A stretch of DNA of 64,000 bases from Halomonas sp. KAO (GTDB taxonomy: Bacteria > Pseudomonadota > Gammaproteobacteria > Pseudomonadales > Halomonadaceae). The DNA is taken from positions 62,001 to 126,000 of the forward strand of contig NZ_JADNRL010000026.1 of NCBI RefSeq assembly GCF_015595025.1. The letters are read 5' to 3'. Each line of letters opens with the position of its first letter. Position 1 is the first letter of the stretch. This document shows positions 9,979 through 21,403 of the stretch, one piece after another. Made by a program: the position numbers and the translations under genes. The notes beneath the pieces are model-generated. The model was not told where the DNA came from. It worked only from the letters and a program-made list of their open reading frames with translations, and ran no database searches.

Positions 9979-11166
9979 ATGTTCGAACACATTGAGCGGG
10001 TTCCCGGGGATGCCATCCTCGGTCTGATCGAAGCCTTCAAGAAGGACACCAACCCTCAGAAGGTCGATCTCGGCGTCGGCGTCTACAAGGATGCCCAGGG
10101 CACGACCCCGGTGATGCGCGCCGTCAAGGAAGCCGAGGCCCTGCTGCTCAAGAACGAGACCACCAAGACCTACATCGGCTCCCACGGCGCGCCGGCGTAC
10201 GGCCAGGCGGTGCTGCCCATGGTGCTGGGCGAGGGGTCGCCGGTGCTCGAGGCCGGTCGTGCCAGCGCGACCCAGTCGCCCGGCGGCACCGGCGCCCTGC
10301 GGCTGGCGGCGGACTTTATCGCCAACCAGCTGCCCGGCAAGGACGTCTGGGTCAGCGACCCGACCTGGCCGAACCACCTGGGCATCTTCCCGGCCGCCGG
10401 CCTGACGCTGCACAAGTACCCCTATGTGGATGCCGAGAACCGGCTGGACTTCGACGGCATGCTCGGCGCGCTCAAGCAGATCCCCGAGGGCGACGTGGTG
10501 CTGCTGCACGCCTGCTGTCATAACCCCACCGGCTTCGACCTCTCCCGGGCCCAGTGGCAGCAAGTGCTGGAAGTCGTTCGCGAGCGCAATCTGCTGCCGC
10601 TGGTCGACTTCGCCTACCAGGGCTTCGGCGAGGGCCTGGACGAGGATGCCTACGGCGCTCGCTTGCTGGCCGAGAACCTCGATGAGGTGATCATCACCAG
10701 CTCCTGCTCCAAGAACTTCGGCATCTACTGCGAGCGTACCGGCTGCCTCATCATGGTCGCCAGGAACGCCGAGCAGATGGAGAACGTGCGCTCACAGGTC
10801 GCCATCGTGGCCCGCGAGAACTACTCCAACCCGCCGGCCCACGGCGGTGCGATCGTCAGCGAGATCCTGCACTCCGCGGAGCTCGCCGCCCTCTGGCGCG
10901 AGGAGCTCACCGAGATGCGTGATCGCATCAACACCCTGCGCCGGGATTTCGTCGAGGCCCTCAAGCCCTACGGCCTGGACGAGAAGTACGCCTGCGTGGC
11001 CGAACAGCGCGGCATGTTCAGCTACACCGGCCTGACACCGGAACAGGTCGACCGTCTGCGCGACGAGTTCGGCATCTACATGGTGCGCTCCGGCCGCGCC
11101 AACGTGGCCGGCTTCTCCCATGAGAACCTGCCCTACCTGGCCAAGGCGATCGCGGCGGTCAACTGA
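9979..11166 (+). CDS. phhC: Aromatic amino acid aminotransferase (class I)
   Basis: 395 residues beginning directly after the phhB stop. This PLP-dependent class I aminotransferase interconverts tyrosine, phenylalanine or aspartate and their 2-oxo acids. Lys245 in TSSCSKNFGIYCERTG is the Schiff-base lysine, and HACCHNPTGFDLS holds the conserved Asn-Pro-Thr-Gly substrate loop. The N-terminus (MFEHIERVPGDAILGLIEAFKKD) is that of the AspC/TyrB family. Coupling to phhB favours an aromatic-substrate role (phhC/tyrB type) over AspC, though the sequence alone does not settle this. A strong terminator follows. Confidence 0.88.
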   Translation: MFEHIERVPGDAILGLIEAFKKDTNPQKVDLGVGVYKDAQGTTPVMRAVKEAEALLLKNETTKTYIGSHGAPAYGQAVLPMVLGEGSPVLEAGRASATQSPGGTGALRLAADFIANQLPGKDVWVSDPTWPNHLGIFPAAGLTLHKYPYVDAENRLDFDGMLGALKQIPEGDVVLLHACCHNPTGFDLSRAQWQQVLEVVRERNLLPLVDFAYQGFGEGLDEDAYGARLLAENLDEVIITSSCSKNFGIYCERTGCLIMVARNAEQMENVRSQVAIVARENYSNPPAHGGAIVSEILHSAELAALWREELTEMRDRINTLRRDFVEALKPYGLDEKYACVAEQRGMFSYTGLTPEQVDRLRDEFGIYMVRSGRANVAGFSHENLPYLAKAIAAVN

Positions 11167-11188
11167 TCGACGCCACCTCAGCCAGTTC

Positions 11189-11215
11189 AGACGCCCGGGC
11201 CCTGCCCGGGCGTCT
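11189..11215 (+). terminator. Terminator after phhC
   Basis: A perfect 12-base-pair stem (AGACGCCCGGGC with GCCCGGGCGTCT) and three-base loop begin 22 bases past the phhC stop. Only a weak T-rich tail follows (GCATTTCGG), so termination may be incomplete. Confidence 0.65.
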
Positions 11216-11383
11216 GCATTTCGGGTAGACTTCGCGCCTTCGATATCCATCGACTCGATAGCCGCCGGGGCCCGGGGCGCCGCGTGGCGTCCGTGGAACG
11301 ACCGAACTTGACCAGTCAGTCAGATACAGACGAGACTGCTCTTCGGCCCTGTTCCAATAATCCGATAACCCAGAGGCTTCCCC

Positions 11384-12904
11384 ATGGCGGCTCCCTCCGT
11401 GCATCACTCGGTCCATTACCCCTGGTACAAGAAGGAGGACACCGACGCCTTCTTCGCCCTGTTCCAGAACAATATCGCCAACTTCGTGATCATCGCCATC
11501 ACCATGCTCGGCATGGACTTTCCGGCGTCGATCGTCTTCGGCCAGGTACTGCCCGGTGCCGCCGTGGCGGTGATGGTCGGCAACTTCTACTACGCCTGGA
11601 GCGCGGCACGCCTGGCACGCAAGGAGAACCGTGCCGATGTCACCGCGCTCTCCTACGGCATCTCCACCCCGGTGATGTTCGTCTTCCTGTTCGGCGTGCT
11701 GCTGCCCGCCAAGCAGCTCACCGGCGATGCCGAACTGGCCTGGAAGGTGGCGGTGGCCGCCTGCTTCATCAGCGGGGCGATCGAGGCGATCATCAGCCTG
11801 ATCGGCCGCTGGGTCCAGTACCATCTACCCCGAGCCGCCATGCTGGGCGCCGTGGCGGGCGTGGCGCTGACCTTCATCGCCGGCGAGATGCTGTTCAAGA
11901 CCCTGGAGATGCCGGTGATCGGCCTGCTGGTGCTGGCGATCATCATCGTCGGCCTGGTGGCCAGGGTGGCGATGCCCCTGCGACTGCCCACCTCACTGTT
12001 CGCCATCGTGGTGGGGACCGCCATGGCCTACCTGATCGGGGATGCGGGTGGCGAGCGCTTCAGCGATGCCTTCACCCATCTCGGCTTCTATCCGCTACTG
12101 CCCAACCTGGCCTGGCTGGAGGGGCTGGGGCTCCTGTTCACTGGCATGCTGGCGGTGCTCACCGTGGTGCTGCCCATCACCCTGTACAACGCCATCGAGA
12201 CCATGAATAACGTCGAGGCCATGGAGGCCGCCGGCGACAAGTATGATGTGCGCGAATGTCAGGCGGTGGATGGCGTGGGCACCATGCTCGGCGCCCTGTT
12301 CGGTGGCGTCTTTCCCACCACCGTCTATATCGCCACGGTGGGCGCCAAGTGGATGGGCGCCGGCCGCGGCTACAGCATCCTCAACGGTGCCGTCTACGCC
12401 CTGGCCACCATGTTCGGCCTGATCGCCGCCCTCGCCGCCATCATTCCGGTATCGGTGGTCGCCCCCATCCTGGTCTTCGTCGGCATGTCCATGATCGCCA
12501 CCGCCTTCCAGTCCAACGACACCCGCTACTATCCGGCGGTGGCGCTGGCCATGCTGCCCTACTTTGCCAACTACGTGATGACTCGCTTCAACCGCGCCGC
12601 CGAGGAAACCGTGTCCGGCATCTCCAGTGGGGTGGTTCCCCTGGGCCAGGGCGCCATGTTCACGGCAATCCTCCTTGGCGCCATGACCGTGTCGGTGATC
12701 GACCACCAGTTCCGCCGCGCCGCCGCCTTCGCCGCCGTGGCCGCGGGCTTCTCCTTCATGGGGCTGATGCACGCGCCGAAGCTCGCCATCAATGCGGCGG
12801 GGGACTACACCCTCGGCTACCTGGTGATGGGCGTCCTGTTCCTCTACTTCGCCTGGCAGGAGCAACGCCAGGCGGCGAACAGCCCCGCCGCCCCGGGTCG
12901 CTGA
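11384..12904 (+). CDS. NCS2-family permease, purine/nucleobase type (AzgA-like)
   Basis: 506 residues with about twelve hydrophobic segments. The N-terminal VHYPWYKKEDTDAFFALFQNN is followed by a membrane domain. The region containing NVEAMEAAGDKYDVRECQAVDG and GALFGGVFPTTVYIATVG is the conserved block of nucleobase/cation symporter-2 proteins near the AzgA group. These import purines with H+ or Na+. Substrate cannot be fixed from sequence. The gene is monocistronic: it is preceded by a 217-base region including the phhC terminator and followed by a long hairpin. No known purine riboswitch was recognised upstream. Confidence 0.78.
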   Translation: MAAPSVHHSVHYPWYKKEDTDAFFALFQNNIANFVIIAITMLGMDFPASIVFGQVLPGAAVAVMVGNFYYAWSAARLARKENRADVTALSYGISTPVMFVFLFGVLLPAKQLTGDAELAWKVAVAACFISGAIEAIISLIGRWVQYHLPRAAMLGAVAGVALTFIAGEMLFKTLEMPVIGLLVLAIIIVGLVARVAMPLRLPTSLFAIVVGTAMAYLIGDAGGERFSDAFTHLGFYPLLPNLAWLEGLGLLFTGMLAVLTVVLPITLYNAIETMNNVEAMEAAGDKYDVRECQAVDGVGTMLGALFGGVFPTTVYIATVGAKWMGAGRGYSILNGAVYALATMFGLIAALAAIIPVSVVAPILVFVGMSMIATAFQSNDTRYYPAVALAMLPYFANYVMTRFNRAAEETVSGISSGVVPLGQGAMFTAILLGAMTVSVIDHQFRRAAAFAAVAAGFSFMGLMHAPKLAINAAGDYTLGYLVMGVLFLYFAWQEQRQAANSPAAPGR

Positions 12905-12922
12905 GCGTTACCGACTCCCTCA

Positions 12923-12958
12923 AACGACTCGCCCCGCCAGATGGCGGGGCGAGTCGTT
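12923..12958. terminator. Bidirectional terminator between the NCS2 permease and Nudix genes
   Basis: A perfect 16-base-pair stem (AACGACTCGCCCCGCC with its complement) closes on the loop AGAT. It sits 18 bases after the permease stop and 28 bases before the end of the convergent Nudix gene, so it can serve both. Confidence 0.75.
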
Positions 12959-12986
12959 CATGACGGCAAGGGCTCTCGGGACGATA

Positions 12987-13943
12987 TCACTTCCAGAAGT
13001 CGCGAATCGACGCGACCCCCTGAGCCCCGACGGCGCGCGCATGGTTGGCATCATGACGCGTCATGCCCCCCAGCGCGAAGACGGGCATGGTGGCACGCTC
13101 CACCAACTCCTGAAAATCATGCCAGCCCACCGGCGGCACATCGGGATGCGACGGCGTGGTACGCAGCGGCGAGAGGGTCACGAAGTCACAACCGAGCCTG
13201 CCCGCCTGAACGAGCTGTTCGCGATCATGGGTGGAGGCAGAGAGCCACTTGCCCTCGGCGATGGGGCGGCGCTCCAGCTGCATCAGGCGCTCACTGGTCA
13301 GATGGATACCGTCGGCATCCACCGCCTCGAGCAGCTCGGGGTCGGCGTTGAGCATCAGGCGCGCACCGTACTGCCGGCAGCGTGCCAGCGCCGATTCCGC
13401 GCGAGCCATATAGGCGGCCCTGTCGAGCTGCTTGGCGCGCAGCTGCACCAGGCGTACTCCATCCTCCACCAGGGCGCGTTCGAGACGCTCGTCGAACAGC
13501 GCCTCATCCTCTTCCTCACCGGTGATAAGGTACTCGGTGGGCAGCATGACCGCGCGCAGGATCGGCAGATTGGCCGCCGGGAAGGGGTAATTGACCAGCT
13601 CCTCCATGGGTACCCAGCGCACCGCCTGGCCCTCGCGACCGAAGGGCTCACCGGAGAAGTCATGGACCTGCCAGACATCCAGCAGGATATGCTTGTCGGG
13701 ATACTCGTGGTGGATGCGGATCAACGGTTGAGCTCGCCGGATCTCGATGCCCAGCTCCTCGTGAAGCTCGCGCTTGAGCCCGCCCAGGCCCGTCTCATAG
13801 GGCGCCAGCTTGCCGCCGGGAAACTCCCAGAGGCCACCATGATCGACATTGCTGGGGCGGCGCGCTATGAGCACCTCGCTGCCATCGGCGCTGATGATGG
13901 CCGCCGCCGCCACATGCACCCGTCTCTTTACCATTGCGTTCAT
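12987..13943 (-). CDS. Nudix hydrolase (MutT-type) fused to a ThiE/TenI-like domain
   Basis: 318 residues. Residues 5-130 are a Nudix domain with an intact Nudix box at 44-66 (Gly44, Glu50, Arg58-Glu59, Glu62-Glu63, Gly65). It probably hydrolyses oxidised nucleotides such as 8-oxo-dGTP. Residues 140-318 resemble thiamine-phosphate synthase (VRLVQLRAK, ADGIHL, FVTLSPLRTT, VFALGGM). The usual N-D-R metal motif and the T-x-T-K phosphate loop are degenerate. The second domain is therefore unlikely to be a working ThiE. This fusion lies next to argJ-secA in Pseudomonas too. Start chosen at ATG 13943 behind GGAAGAG; ATG 13934 is the alternative. Confidence 0.9.
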   Translation of the reverse strand: MNAMVKRRVHVAAAAIISADGSEVLIARRPSNVDHGGLWEFPGGKLAPYETGLGGLKRELHEELGIEIRRAQPLIRIHHEYPDKHILLDVWQVHDFSGEPFGREGQAVRWVPMEELVNYPFPAANLPILRAVMLPTEYLITGEEEDEALFDERLERALVEDGVRLVQLRAKQLDRAAYMARAESALARCRQYGARLMLNADPELLEAVDADGIHLTSERLMQLERRPIAEGKWLSASTHDREQLVQAGRLGCDFVTLSPLRTTPSHPDVPPVGWHDFQELVERATMPVFALGGMTRHDANHARAVGAQGVASIRDFWK

Positions 13944-14022
13944 TCGCTCTTCCAACGTATCCGCGCACGGCGGCGCGGGGTCTGTGTCTGACCGGATCTC
14001 ACGGCACTGACCGTGTTCCAGC

Positions 14023-15240
14023 CTAGCTGCGGTAGTCGGCGTTGATGCTGACATAGTCGTGGGAGAGATCGGTGCTCCATACCGTGGCACTCTCATCGCC
14101 GCGATCGAGGGCGATACGGATCGGGATCTCCTCGCGCGCCATTACCGCGCTACCGGCCTCCTCGGTATAGCTCGGGGCACGCCCACCGCCCTCCACCAGC
14201 CGCACGTCGCCCAGATCGATGCTCACCCGCGAGACATCGAAGTCGGCGACCGGGGCGCGTCCTACCGCCGCGAGGATGCGCCCCCAGTTGGCATCGGAGG
14301 CATGCAGCGCGGTCTTGACCAGGGGCGAATTGGCCACGGTAAAGGCCACATCGAGGGCCTCCTGCCGGCTGGTGGCGCCGTCGACCTGGAGGGTGACGAA
14401 CTTGGTGGCACCCTCACCGTCACGCACGATCGCCTGAGCCAGCTCGATCATCACTCGTTGCAGGCCGGCGCGGAAGGTGGCGAGCGCGCTCTCCCCTTCA
14501 ATCACCGGGCCTTGCTGGGTGCTGATCAGCACGCAGGCGTCGTTGGTGGAGGTATCGCCATCGACGGTGATGCAGTTGAACGAGTGGTCCACGGCCTCGC
14601 GCAGCAGGCTGTCGAGCAGCGACTGATCGAGGCTCGCATCGGTGGCCACGAAGGCCAGCATGGTCGCCATATTGGGCTGGATCATCCCCGAGCCCTTGGC
14701 AATTCCGTTGATGACCACCCTGTCACCCTCGATATCGAGGGTGACACTGGCTCCCTTGGGACGAGTGTCGGTCGTCAGGATGCCTTCGCCGGCCCGGTAC
14801 CAGGACTCGGCGTCGCCGCCGAGGCTGTCGAGTGCGCCCGGCAGGCCGGCAAGCAGCCTCTCCATGGGGAGTGGCTCACCGATCACACCGGTAGAGAAGG
14901 GCAGCACGCACCGGGCACTCACCCCGGTCAGCCGGGCCAGCTCGGCGCAGCAGTCACGGGCGTCACGCAGACCCGGCTCACCGGTGCCGGCATTGGCGTT
15001 ACCGGTATTGACCAGCAGATAGCGAGGCACCTCACCGCTAGCCAGGTGCTCCCGGGCCACCGTCACCGGCGCCGCACAGAAGGCATTACGGGTGAAGGCA
15101 CCCGCCACCCGGGCACCCTCGGGGGCCTCGATCACCACCAGGTCCCGACGACCGCCCTTCTTGATCCCCGCCATGGCGGTTCCCAGCCGAAGGCCGGAAA
15201 TTGCCGGCATCGCGGGAAAGCTCGCATCACCCACTGCCAT
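14023..15240 (-). CDS. argJ: Bifunctional glutamate N-acetyltransferase / amino-acid N-acetyltransferase
   Basis: 405 residues. ArgJ moves the acetyl group from N-acetylornithine to glutamate and can also acetylate glutamate from acetyl-CoA, giving the cyclic arginine pathway. The precursor cleaves itself at an Ala-Thr bond. The motif QPNMATML places the nucleophile at Thr193, giving alpha and beta chains of about 192 and 213 residues. LLVNTGNANAGTG and the C-terminal LSHDYVSINADYRS are conserved. It lies 36 bases downstream of secA on the same strand and is probably cotranscribed with it and with the Nudix gene that follows. Confidence 0.97.
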   Translation of the reverse strand: MAVGDASFPAMPAISGLRLGTAMAGIKKGGRRDLVVIEAPEGARVAGAFTRNAFCAAPVTVAREHLASGEVPRYLLVNTGNANAGTGEPGLRDARDCCAELARLTGVSARCVLPFSTGVIGEPLPMERLLAGLPGALDSLGGDAESWYRAGEGILTTDTRPKGASVTLDIEGDRVVINGIAKGSGMIQPNMATMLAFVATDASLDQSLLDSLLREAVDHSFNCITVDGDTSTNDACVLISTQQGPVIEGESALATFRAGLQRVMIELAQAIVRDGEGATKFVTLQVDGATSRQEALDVAFTVANSPLVKTALHASDANWGRILAAVGRAPVADFDVSRVSIDLGDVRLVEGGGRAPSYTEEAGSAVMAREEIPIRIALDRGDESATVWSTDLSHDYVSINADYRS

Positions 15241-15276
15241 CGTCTTCTCTCCTGTTGCGTTGGTCGGAGGCCGCTA

Positions 15277-18009
<2,733 letters not shown>

Positions 18010-18039
18010 TAGGAGTCCGTCATCTGCGTATGGCATGGC

Positions 18040-18061
18040 GCCAACCGCCGGGGCGGTCGGC
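18040..18061 (-). promoter_or_regulatory. Hairpin in the secA leader
   Basis: The mRNA segment GCCGACCGCC-CC-GGCGGTTGGC can form a ten-pair stem, with one G-U pair and a minimal loop that would open by a pair or two. It lies five bases past the stop of the small upstream ORF and 30 bases before the secA ATG. A ribosome on the end of the ORF would lie against its 5' arm. Confidence 0.55.
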
Positions 18062-18066
18062 CATCA

Positions 18067-18438
18067 TCAAGAATTCAGCATGTCCACACAGAAAGGAGGG
18101 CCGCGGCGGGTCAGGACATCGTGGTCAGCGGTCGTCTGGGCCACTGTCACGGGAGTGGCCGCCGGGGAGCCAACCGGCGAAAGAGCGGCTTGCCGCACCA
18201 GGGGCCACCACCCCCGCCTGCGTCGACGCGCCTTGAGCCGCGAGCTGGCACGTATCATGGCGGGCGCGAGAATACATACCTGCACCAGTCGCTCGGCCTG
18301 ACGGGCCAGATCCCCCTGGGCGAGGCCCGCGGGCAACAGGCATCCCACCAGCAGGCCCGCCAACCACCAGCGAGCGTGACGCCGCGCTGGAGCGGGCCTG
18401 GCGAATACGGCAGGCGAGTGGCTGAGGGTCACGGCCAT
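18067..18438 (-). CDS. Small secreted or membrane ORF upstream of secA, SecM-like arrest-peptide candidate
   Basis: 123 residues, not a family I recognise. Codon use is GC-rich at third positions like its neighbours, supporting coding. A basic N-terminus (Arg14, Arg19, Arg20, Arg23) precedes a hydrophobic stretch at 24-40 (WWLAGLLVGCLLPAGLA), so a signal peptide or anchor is likely. A basic patch (RLKARRRRR) follows. Near the end is Arg111-Arg112-Gly113-Pro114-Pro115, with both prolines encoded by CCT, then eight residues to the stop. Position and strand match secM in E. coli. Start is uncertain because no strong ribosome site precedes ATG 18438. Pseudomonas has a different, larger protein here. 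Confidence 0.6.
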   Translation of the reverse strand: MAVTLSHSPAVFARPAPARRHARWWLAGLLVGCLLPAGLAQGDLARQAERLVQVCILAPAMIRASSRLKARRRRRGWWPLVRQAALSPVGSPAATPVTVAQTTADHDVLTRRGPPFCVDMLNS

Positions 18439-18536
18439 GCTGTCGAGGAGCTCCCGGCGTGCTAGTCTGACGGGCGCTACCGGCCCATTGCATGTATCGT
18501 CTGGCCCGCCTGATGCGGAACGAGAGAGTCAAGCCC

Positions 18537-19064
<528 letters not shown>

Positions 19065-19080
19065 ACGAACAGCCTCAACC

Positions 19081-19116
19081 GAAACGCCCCCAAGGGCCAG
19101 GCCAAGGGGGCGTTTC
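19081..19116. terminator. Bidirectional terminator between dciA and lpxC
   Basis: GAAACGCCCCC (19081-19091) pairs with GGGGGCGTTTC (19106-19116) around a 14-base loop, followed by TCTT on the plus strand and preceded by T-rich sequence on the minus strand. It lies between convergent genes. Confidence 0.75.
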
Positions 19117-19147
19117 TCTTACAGCGTAAAGCTTATGGCTTACCGCT

Positions 19148-19164
19148 CACGGACTCAGTCCGTG
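19148..19164 (-). terminator. Small hairpin just after lpxC
   Basis: CACGGAC and GTCCGTG pair around TCA directly beyond the lpxC stop at 19168. There is no T-run, so it may stabilise the 3' end rather than terminate. Confidence 0.35.
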
Positions 19165-19167
19165 CGG

Positions 19168-20079
19168 TCAGGCCATCGCGGGAGCCGCGAAGGAGATCGG
19201 GGCGATTTCGCTCTCTTCCTCGAAGGTGACGATCTCATAGGTATCGGGCTGATCCAGCAAGGCGCGACATAGCTGGTTATTCAAGGCGTGCCCGGACTTC
19301 ACACCGTGGAATTCGCCGATCAGGCTATAGCCCAGCTGGTAGAGGTCGCCGATGGCATCGAGCACCTTGTGCTTGACGAACTCATCGTCGTAACGCAAAC
19401 CGCCTTCGTTGACGATCCGGTAGTCGTCGACGACGATGGCGTTGTCCAGGCTGCCGCCCAGCGCGAGGTTGTTGGAGCGCAGGTACTCCAGGTCCCGCAT
19501 GAAGCCGAAGGTCCGCGCCCGAGATACCTCCTTGACGAAGGAGGTGGTGGAGAAGTCCACCATCGCGGTCTGGGTCTGGCTCTCGAACACCGGGTGATCG
19601 AAGTCGATGGAGAAGCCAACCTTGAAGCCCTTATGAGGACGGAAGGTCGCCTGCTTGTCGCCATCACTCACCGTCAGTTCTCGCTTGATGCGGATGAACT
19701 TCTTGGCGGCATTCTGTTCGCTGATACCGGCAGACTGGATCAGGAACACGAAGGGGCCGGCACTACCGTCCATGATCGGCACTTCCGCGGCGCTGAGGTC
19801 CACATAGGCGTTGTCGATGCCGAGACCGGCGAGTGCCGACATCAGGTGTTCCACGGTGGCGACCTTGGCCCCGTCATGGGTCAGGGCGGTGCACAGGGTG
19901 GTATCGGTCACCAGCGCCGCGCGTGCCGGAATCTGCACCTCGGGGTCCAGGTCGGTGCGCACGAAGACGATACCGGTATCCACGGGCGCCGGCCGCAGGG
20001 TCATGTAGACCTTCTTGCCGGAGTGCAGGCCGACGCCGGTGGCGCGGATGACGTTCTTCAGGGTGCGTTGTCTGATCAT
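19168..20079 (-). CDS. lpxC: UDP-3-O-acyl-N-acetylglucosamine deacetylase
   Basis: 303 residues from ATG 20079, the usual family length; the ATG at 20115 would add an atypical extension. LpxC carries out the first committed step of lipid A synthesis. It is a zinc enzyme: His78, His237 and Asp241 are the expected metal ligands, with Glu77 as general base and His264 in [13 protein letters not shown] as the second catalytic residue, all present. It is the last gene of the division cluster, after ftsZ, and has its own promoter candidate in the 113-base gap. Confidence 0.97.
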   Translation of the reverse strand: MIRQRTLKNVIRATGVGLHSGKKVYMTLRPAPVDTGIVFVRTDLDPEVQIPARAALVTDTTLCTALTHDGAKVATVEHLMSALAGLGIDNAYVDLSAAEVPIMDGSAGPFVFLIQSAGISEQNAAKKFIRIKRELTVSDGDKQATFRPHKGFKVGFSIDFDHPVFESQTQTAMVDFSTTSFVKEVSRARTFGFMRDLEYLRSNNLALGGSLDNAIVVDDYRIVNEGGLRYDDEFVKHKVLDAIGDLYQLGYSLIGEFHGVKSGHALNNQLCRALLDQPDTYEIVTFEEESEIAPISFAAPAMA

Positions 20080-20120
20080 GGGCAGTTGCCAGGCGGTTAT
20101 CGGATTATCAAACACCGTTC

Positions 20121-20149
20121 ACTATAGCACCAAACGAGCGTTTCAACAA
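20121..20149 (-). promoter_or_regulatory. Promoter candidate for lpxC
   Basis: On the minus strand TTGTTG (20144-20149) and TATAGT (20121-20126) are spaced by 17 bases, with an extended -10 TG one base before TATAGT. Predicted transcription begins about 35 bases before the lpxC ATG. An AACGAGC/GCTCGTT hairpin overlaps the -35 side. Confidence 0.6.
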
Positions 20150-20192
20150 AGAAAGCTCGTTCGGCGCGATACCATGGGTCCGATAGACTTCT

Positions 20193-21368
20193 TCAATCGG
20201 CCTGGCGACGCAGAAACGCCGGAATATCGAGATAATCATCCAGCTCCTGGGAGCGGCGCTTCTCGGCTCGCGGCTTGGGGGCCTCCTCGGACTCTGCCCG
20301 CGGCGCAGCCGCGGCGGCCTGACGGGAAGCAATCCCCGGCTGGCTGCGGCGATAGTCGCTCCCCGCTTCGGCACGCTTGGCACCCTCGCGGCTTACCGCC
20401 TTCTGCTGCTGACCATCGAGGCCGGCGGCCACCACGGTGACACGCAGCTCATCGGTCATCTCCATGTCGATGGAGGTGCCGACCACGATGGTGGCATCCT
20501 GTGAGGCAAACTCCTGAACGGTGGCCCCCACGTCGTTGAACTCGCCGATGGAGAGATCGGGGCCCGCCGTGATATTGACCAGGATACCGCGAGCACCGTG
20601 CAGGTCGATATCCTCCAGCAGGGGGCTGCGAATGGCCTTCTCAGCGGCCTCACGGGCTCGGTTCTCGCCGGTGGCGCCGCCGGTACCCATCATCGCCATG
20701 CCCATCTCGGACATCACGGTGCGCACGTCGGCGAAGTCAACGTTGATGATCCCCGGACTGGTGATCAGCTCGGCGATACCCTGCACCGCGCCCAGCAGCA
20801 CGTCGTTGGCGGCACTGAAGGCAGTCAGCAGGCTGGCACTCTTGCCCAGCACCGACAGCAGCTTCTCGTTGGGGATCGTGATCAGGGAGTCGACATGCTC
20901 GGAGAGCTCGCGCATCCCCTCCTCGGCGGCGCGCATGCGCTTGGGACCCTCGAAGGGGAAGGGTCGCGTCACCACCGCCACGGTGAGGATACCCAGTTCC
21001 TTGGCGACCTGAGCAACCACCGGTGCACCACCGGTGCCCGTACCACCGCCCATGCCGGCGGTGATGAACACCATGTCGGCACCCCCGAGCAGCTCGGCGA
21101 TGCGTTCACGATCCTCCATCGCCGCCTGACGCCCGACCTCCGGGTTGGCCCCCGCCCCCAACCCCTTGGTGATCTCGTTGCCGAGCTGCAGCACGGTCTT
21201 GGCTGCCACCCGCTTGAGGGCCTGGGCATCGGTGTTGGCGCAGATGAACTCGACGCCCTCGATGCTGCTCTCGACCATATGATTGACGGCATTGCCACCG
21301 CCGCCGCCAACGCCGATCACCTTGATGACCGCGCTGCTTGAGGGTGCGCTATCTACCAGTTCGAACAT
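20193..21368 (-). CDS. ftsZ: Cell division GTPase FtsZ
   Basis: 391 residues. FtsZ is the tubulin homologue that builds the division ring. The GTP-binding signature GGGTGTG is at 107-113, with an N-terminal glycine-rich loop ([13 protein letters not shown]). A variable linker rich in Ala, Glu and Arg (about 320-375) leads to the C-terminal peptide [14 protein letters not shown], which binds FtsA and ZipA. The linker is longer and more charged than in E. coli but ordinary for the group. It follows ftsA with a 35-base gap. Confidence 0.98.
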   Translation of the reverse strand: MFELVDSAPSSSAVIKVIGVGGGGGNAVNHMVESSIEGVEFICANTDAQALKRVAAKTVLQLGNEITKGLGAGANPEVGRQAAMEDRERIAELLGGADMVFITAGMGGGTGTGGAPVVAQVAKELGILTVAVVTRPFPFEGPKRMRAAEEGMRELSEHVDSLITIPNEKLLSVLGKSASLLTAFSAANDVLLGAVQGIAELITSPGIINVDFADVRTVMSEMGMAMMGTGGATGENRAREAAEKAIRSPLLEDIDLHGARGILVNITAGPDLSIGEFNDVGATVQEFASQDATIVVGTSIDMEMTDELRVTVVAAGLDGQQQKAVSREGAKRAEAGSDYRRSQPGIASRQAAAAAPRAESEEAPKPRAEKRRSQELDDYLDIPAFLRRQAD

Positions 21369-21403
21369 TTGCCCCGTCTCCTGAACCGCCGGCGGCGATC
21401 CTG

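Noticed and set aside
11216..11383. Possible purine riboswitch before the NCS2 permease
   Set aside because: The leader is AT-poor and I could not find the conserved core of known purine or xanthine riboswitches.
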